A DNA stretch of 64,000 nt from Pseudonocardia sp. HH130629-09 (GTDB lineage: Bacteria > Actinomycetota > Actinomycetes > Mycobacteriales > Pseudonocardiaceae), in contig NZ_CP011868.1 of the NCBI RefSeq assembly GCF_001294645.1, forward strand, positions 5,022,001 to 5,086,000, written 5' to 3'. Of the stretch, positions 60,576-64,000 are shown piece after piece. The notes beneath the pieces were generated by a model. The model had not been told where the DNA came from. It saw nothing but the letters and a program-made list of their open reading frames with translations, and did not search any database. Both the position numbers and the translations under genes were made by a program. Numbering within the stretch: position 1 is the first letter of the stretch; each line of letters opens with the position of its first letter.

Positions 60576-61498
60576 GAGCGTGTTTGAGACGGGTCGGCGT
60601 GTCTGCGCTGGATGCGTCCGGGTGTGGTCCATCGTGGAGGAGTGGCTCGGCGTAGGCGGCGGTACCCCTCGGACACCAGCGATGAGCAGTGGGCGTTGAT
60701 CGAGCCGCTGCTGCCAGCGGCGGGGGCGGGAGGCCGGCCGGAGAAGCACGCGCGCCGTGATGTGGTGGATGCGATCCTCTATGTCGTGCGCGCCGGGTGC
60801 GCGTGGCGTGCTCTACCAGTTGATTTCCCGCCGTGGCAGACGGTGTACTGGTACTTCAACCGGTGGGAGCAGCAGAGGGTCACCGAGCAGATCCTCCCGA
60901 TCGTGCGCCGTCAGCTACGCGCTGATGAGGGCCGCGACCCCGAACCCAGCGCGGGGATCATCGACTCGCAGTCGGTGAGGAGCGCTGACACGGTCGGGCG
61001 GGACACCCGCGGCTACGACGCCGGGAAGAAGATCAACGGCCGGAAGCGGTTCATCGTGACCGACACCCTCGGCCTGCTGCTGACCACGATGGTGTGCTCG
61101 GCGTCGGTGCAGGACCGCGATGGCGCCAAGTCGACCCTGCTCGACCTCTACCTGCGCACGAGGGTGCGGTTCGTCTACGCCGACGCCGGGTTCGCCGGGC
61201 GCCTGCTGGACTGGGCGACCACGATCCTGCACACCAGCGTCGAGATCGTGCGCAAACCGCCTGAGCAGCGCGGATTCGCCGTCCTCCCGCGGCGGTGGGT
61301 GGTCGAGCGGACCCTGGCCTGGGTCACCGCGCACCGCCGCCTGGCCCGGGACTACGAACGCCACCCCGCAGTGTCCGAGGCCATGATCCGCTGGGCGGCG
61401 ATCAACACCATCACCCGCCGCATCGCCCGTGGCGAACCCGCCCGACGCCAGCAGAAGTACGTAGTCACACCCTCAACATGATCTTCTCAAACACTCTC
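60576..61498. mobile_element. IS5-family element (about 923 bp)
   Basis: Ends GAGCGTGTTTGAGA on the left and GAGAGTGTTTGAGA (reverse complement of the right end) match at 13 of 14 bases. I do not see a clear target duplication (TA on the left, TC on the right). It lies directly upstream of the broken VOC gene and 14 bases from the IS481 element. Confidence 0.8.
60642..61481 (+). CDS. IS5-family transposase (DDE_Tnp_1)
   Basis: 279 residues, start GTG 60642 (VARRRRRYPSDTSDEQWALI). The N-terminal DUF4096 region (LIEPLLPAAGAGGRPEKHARRDVVDAILYVVRAGCAWRALP, in part) is followed by catalytic Asp in IIDSQSVRSADTV, Asp in VYADAGFAGRL and Glu in VVERTLAWVTAHRRLARDYE (in part). The triad is intact. 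Confidence 0.92.
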   Translation: MARRRRRYPSDTSDEQWALIEPLLPAAGAGGRPEKHARRDVVDAILYVVRAGCAWRALPVDFPPWQTVYWYFNRWEQQRVTEQILPIVRRQLRADEGRDPEPSAGIIDSQSVRSADTVGRDTRGYDAGKKINGRKRFIVTDTLGLLLTTMVCSASVQDRDGAKSTLLDLYLRTRVRFVYADAGFAGRLLDWATTILHTSVEIVRKPPEQRGFAVLPRRWVVERTLAWVTAHRRLARDYERHPAVSEAMIRWAAINTITRRIARGEPARRQQKYVVTPST

Positions 61499-61512
61499 TC
61501 AGGGCACCTAGC

Positions 61513-62620
61513 TGTGATGTCCATGGACGTTGTTCCAGGTTGAGCTGATGACGGCCTGTCGCTGAGACAGGCGAGGACCCCCGGTTGTGAAGTGGAGCTG
61601 TCTAGGAACCGCTTCACCAACCGGAGGCCCTTGTGACCCACGCTAACGCTGCGCTGACTCCGCGTGCCCGGCTACGGCTGGCCCGTCTGATCGTCGACCA
61701 GGACTGGACCTGCTCCACCGCGGCCAGAATGTTCATGGTCGCCCCTCGCACCGCCCGAAAGTGGGCTGACCGCTACCGCGCCGAGGGCCCGCCCGGGATG
61801 GTCGACCGCAGCTCCCGACCACGGTCGATGCCGGCCAAGACCCCGCCGAGGCTGGTGAAGCAGATCGTGCGACTGCGGTGGCACCACCGACTCGGACCAG
61901 TACAGATCGGCGGCCGACTCGCTCTCGCCGCCTCGACCGTGCACGCGGTCCTGCGCCGCTGCCGGATCAACCGGCTCTCCCACATCGACCGGGTCACCGG
62001 CGAGCCCCTACGCCGCTACGAACACCCACACCCCGGCTCGTTGATCCACGTCGACGTCACCAAGTTCGGCAACATCCCCGACGGAGGCGGACACCGCTTC
62101 GTCGGACGCCGACAAGGCGCCCTGAACAAGCGGTCCACTCCCGGACTGCCCAGGGGAACCGACTACAAGCCGCGCACCGGCAGAGCGTTCGTCCACACCG
62201 TCATCGACGACCACTCCCGCGTCGCCTACGCCGAGATCCACAGCGACGAGAAAGCCGACACCGCCACCGGTGTGCTACGCCGGGCCGTGGACTGGTTGAA
62301 CGCCCGCGGCGTGACCGTCGAACGGGTCCTGTCCGACAACGGCAGCTGCTACCGCTCACACGCCTGGCGTGACACCTGCAGCGAACTGGGCATCACCCAC
62401 AAGCGAACCCGGCCCTACCGGCCTCAGACCAACGGCAAGATCGAACGTTTCCACCGCACCCTCGCCGACGGGTGGGCATACGCCCGCTTCCACCCCTGCG
62501 AAACGGCTCGGCGAGACGCGCTCCCCGGCTGGCTGCACTTCTACAATCACCACCGGCCCCACAGCGCAACCAACGGCCTACCGCCGATCAGTCGCCTGAC
62601 CAACCTGCCTGGACATCACA
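61513..62620. mobile_element. IS481 family element (1108 bp)
   Basis: Ends TGTGATGTCCA are inverted and perfect over 11 bases, flanked by a six-base direct repeat CCTAGC (61507-61512 and 62621-62626). It is inserted next to the IS5-family element. Confidence 0.92.
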
Positions 62621-62625
62621 CCTAG
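61633..62625 (+). CDS. IS481 family transposase
   Basis: 330 residues. N-terminal HTH (RARLRLARLIVDQDWTCSTAARMF in part, ARKWADRYRAEGPPGM) and integrase-type catalytic core: Asp in LIHVDVTKFG, Asp in VLSDNGSCYRSH, Glu in TNGKIERFHRTLADGW, and YNHHRPHSA at the end. The TAG stop at 62623 lies in the right-hand target duplication, not in the element. Confidence 0.95.
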   Translation: MTHANAALTPRARLRLARLIVDQDWTCSTAARMFMVAPRTARKWADRYRAEGPPGMVDRSSRPRSMPAKTPPRLVKQIVRLRWHHRLGPVQIGGRLALAASTVHAVLRRCRINRLSHIDRVTGEPLRRYEHPHPGSLIHVDVTKFGNIPDGGGHRFVGRRQGALNKRSTPGLPRGTDYKPRTGRAFVHTVIDDHSRVAYAEIHSDEKADTATGVLRRAVDWLNARGVTVERVLSDNGSCYRSHAWRDTCSELGITHKRTRPYRPQTNGKIERFHRTLADGWAYARFHPCETARRDALPGWLHFYNHHRPHSATNGLPPISRLTNLPGHHT

Positions 62626-62755
62626 CGCTCACCAGGCGCAGTTGCGCTGCGGAATGCACTCATTGCCCGTTACCGGACACCAGACACCGCTGTGATGAGT
62701 ATGTGCCGACGTCGGCACGATTCCGCGACCTCAGGGCCTGACCGCGCAGATCACC

Positions 62756-63283
62756 TCAGCGGCATGCCGCGCGCACCAGCCGCAGCTGCCCGATCTCCGC
62801 GGCGTTCTTCGCGAGCTCAGTGTTCACCCAGGCCAGCGTGTGACCGACCGTCATCGCCGGATCCCCCTGCCACGGGAACGGGGCCTCCGCGGCGAGGTCG
62901 TCGTCGGACAGTCCGTCCAGGACGTGCGTCCACTCGTCACGCAGAGCGCGCATCCAGACGACGGTGGCGGCGGCGTCGCCCGGCCACACCACGTCGGCGC
63001 GGTCGGGCGGCGTGCGACCACGGAGCTGGTCCGTCGTCACCGACCACCACCAGCCGATGTGCCAGGTGAGCCATGCGATCGTCGGGACGGGGATCGGGTC
63101 GGGTTCGGAGTCCGCCCAGTCGGGCCGCCACGTCCCGTCGTCGGACGGGTGCACCGTCCAGCAGACGCGGGCCGGCCGCCAGAGGGTCTCGTCGTCGTCG
63201 AGCCGCTCGAGGTGGTACTCGAACAGGGCCCACGTCAGGTCGAACTGCCATCGCAGGAGCGGAACGCGGGACGCCGGCATCAT
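62756..63283 (-). CDS. DinB family protein
   Basis: 175 residues from ATG 63283 with GGGAG upstream. The DinB four-helix pattern is visible: LLRWQFDLTWALFEYHLERLDDDE (in part), TIAWLTWHIGWWWSVTTDQLRG (in part) with the metal His, and VGHTLAWVNTELAKNAAEIGQLRLVR (in part). Related to YfiT/DinB proteins and mycothiol-dependent maleylpyruvate isomerase-like enzymes, which use a thiol cofactor or a metal. Function unknown. Confidence 0.85.
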   Translation of the reverse strand: MMPASRVPLLRWQFDLTWALFEYHLERLDDDETLWRPARVCWTVHPSDDGTWRPDWADSEPDPIPVPTIAWLTWHIGWWWSVTTDQLRGRTPPDRADVVWPGDAAATVVWMRALRDEWTHVLDGLSDDDLAAEAPFPWQGDPAMTVGHTLAWVNTELAKNAAEIGQLRLVRAACR

Positions 63284-63387
63284 CCGAGGCTCCCACGGCA
63301 GGGACCCGGCCGAAAGGACGATTCCCCGCGGGCAGAACCGGCCTCCGGACCGATCCGCCCGCGTCGCGCGGTCGCCATGCTGGACCG

Positions 63388-64000
63388 GTGCACCGACAAG
63401 ACCTGAGCGCCCCAGCACCCCCGACCGCGACCGACCGGGTCGAGGCCCTCGACGCCCTCCGCGGGCTGGCCCTGTGCGGAATCCTTCCCGTCAACATGAT
63501 CGCGATCGCCGGGCTGCCGGCCCTCCCGGGCCCCTGGCAGGGCGCGTTGCCCCAGTGGCTCGAGGTCACGGCGCACCAACGCTTCTTCCCGCTGTTCTCG
63601 TTCCTGTTCGGGCTCAGCACCGCCCTGCTCCTGGACGGAGCGGCCGGGCGGACCGCCCGTCCGTGGCTCGTGCTGCTGCGCCGGCTGCTCGCGCTCGGTG
63701 TGCTGGGCGCCGCACACCAGCTCCTGCAGCCCGGTGAGGCGCTGCTCCCGTACGCGATCGTCGGTCTCGTCGTGCTCCTCCCGGCCTCCTGGCTGCCGCG
63801 GCCGGTGATCGCGCTCGGCGGAGCCGTCGCGATAGGCGTGGCGCTCACGTTCACCAGCGGTGGTTTGCTACTCATCCCCGGCCTGTTCCTGCTCGGCCTC
63901 GCCGCCGCCCGCTACGGCCTGCACCGCCAGATCGCGGCACCGAACCGGGCCGCGTGGACGGCCGTGCTGGCCGGGACCGTCGTCGCGGCGGTGCCGTTGC
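63388..64000 (+). CDS. DUF418 membrane protein (3' end beyond window)
   Basis: At least 204 residues from GTG 63388, open to the right edge. The N-terminal signature RVEALDALRGLALCGILPVNM and QRFFPLFSFLFGLSTALLLD belong to the DUF418/DUF1624 multi-pass membrane family. Further membrane segments follow (ALLPYAIVGLVVLLPASWL, LLLIPGLFLLGLAAARYGL). Function unknown. Divergent from the DinB gene. Confidence 0.88.
   Translation, partial: MHRQDLSAPAPPTATDRVEALDALRGLALCGILPVNMIAIAGLPALPGPWQGALPQWLEVTAHQRFFPLFSFLFGLSTALLLDGAAGRTARPWLVLLRRLLALGVLGAAHQLLQPGEALLPYAIVGLVVLLPASWLPRPVIALGGAVAIGVALTFTSGGLLLIPGLFLLGLAAARYGLHRQIAAPNRAAWTAVLAGTVVAAVPL

Overview
The window is high-GC actinobacterial DNA, most likely from Pseudonocardia or a close relative in the Pseudonocardiaceae. 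Pointers are the strong G/C third-position bias, frequent GTG starts, WhiA-like and DUF1707 proteins, and a housekeeping order (asd, lysC, leuA, recR, ybaB, Ami1-type amidase, dnaX) that matches Mycobacterium tuberculosis Rv3708c to Rv3721c. The genus call is inference; the phylum call is firm.

Layout. 1-2.7 kb: an unidentified gene running off the left edge and an ATP-grasp ligase, one operon. 2.7-17.7 kb: a divergent WhiA paralogue, three TetR regulators, SnoaL, NmrA, quinone oxidoreductase and flavin-monooxygenase genes, an S9 peptidase, an ArsC-like protein, catalase, an MFS transporter and an EEP phosphoesterase. 17.7-20.0 kb: asd-lysC. 20.2-20.8 kb: a CGNR regulator.

21-42 kb: a catabolic island between lysC and leuA. 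A leftward operon, mostly joined by 4-bp start/stop overlaps, runs NCS2 permease, three-subunit molybdenum hydroxylase, CoxG-like protein, amidase, HyuA, HyuB, NmrA protein, carbamate kinase and a barbiturase/cyanuric-acid-hydrolase-type ring-opening amidohydrolase. Beyond an IS1380 element and a MITE lie a PucR regulator and a divergent rightward operon DUF2877-FdrA-DUF1116. The last three correspond to AllH, AllF and AllG, the E. coli oxamate carbamoyltransferase. My reading is an energy-conserving oxidative pyrimidine pathway: uracil to barbiturate (Mo hydroxylase), to ureidomalonate (ring opening), to malonamate plus carbamoyl phosphate (AllFGH-like), with carbamate kinase making ATP and the amidase releasing malonate. 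This is inference and is the main candidate for an undescribed system here.

42.5-44.5 kb: leuA behind a 12-codon leader peptide with three consecutive leucine codons, apparently a leaderless-transcript attenuator. 44.5-51.3 kb: a dipeptide/oligopeptide ABC operon with an XRE-DUF5753 regulator upstream. 51.5-56.7 kb: a small membrane protein, a 30-bp tandem repeat, recR-ybaB, an amidase, dnaX, the SRP RNA and tRNA-Ser(GGA). 56.9-64 kb: a frameshifted GNAT gene, a DedA-like protein, a VOC gene split exactly by an ISL2-group IS5-family element, two further IS elements side by side, a DinB protein and a truncated DUF418 protein.

Three genes (hyuB, the ABC binding protein, the GNAT gene) each carry a single-base frameshift at a short homopolymer. 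Either these are consensus sequencing errors or the region carries young pseudogenes.
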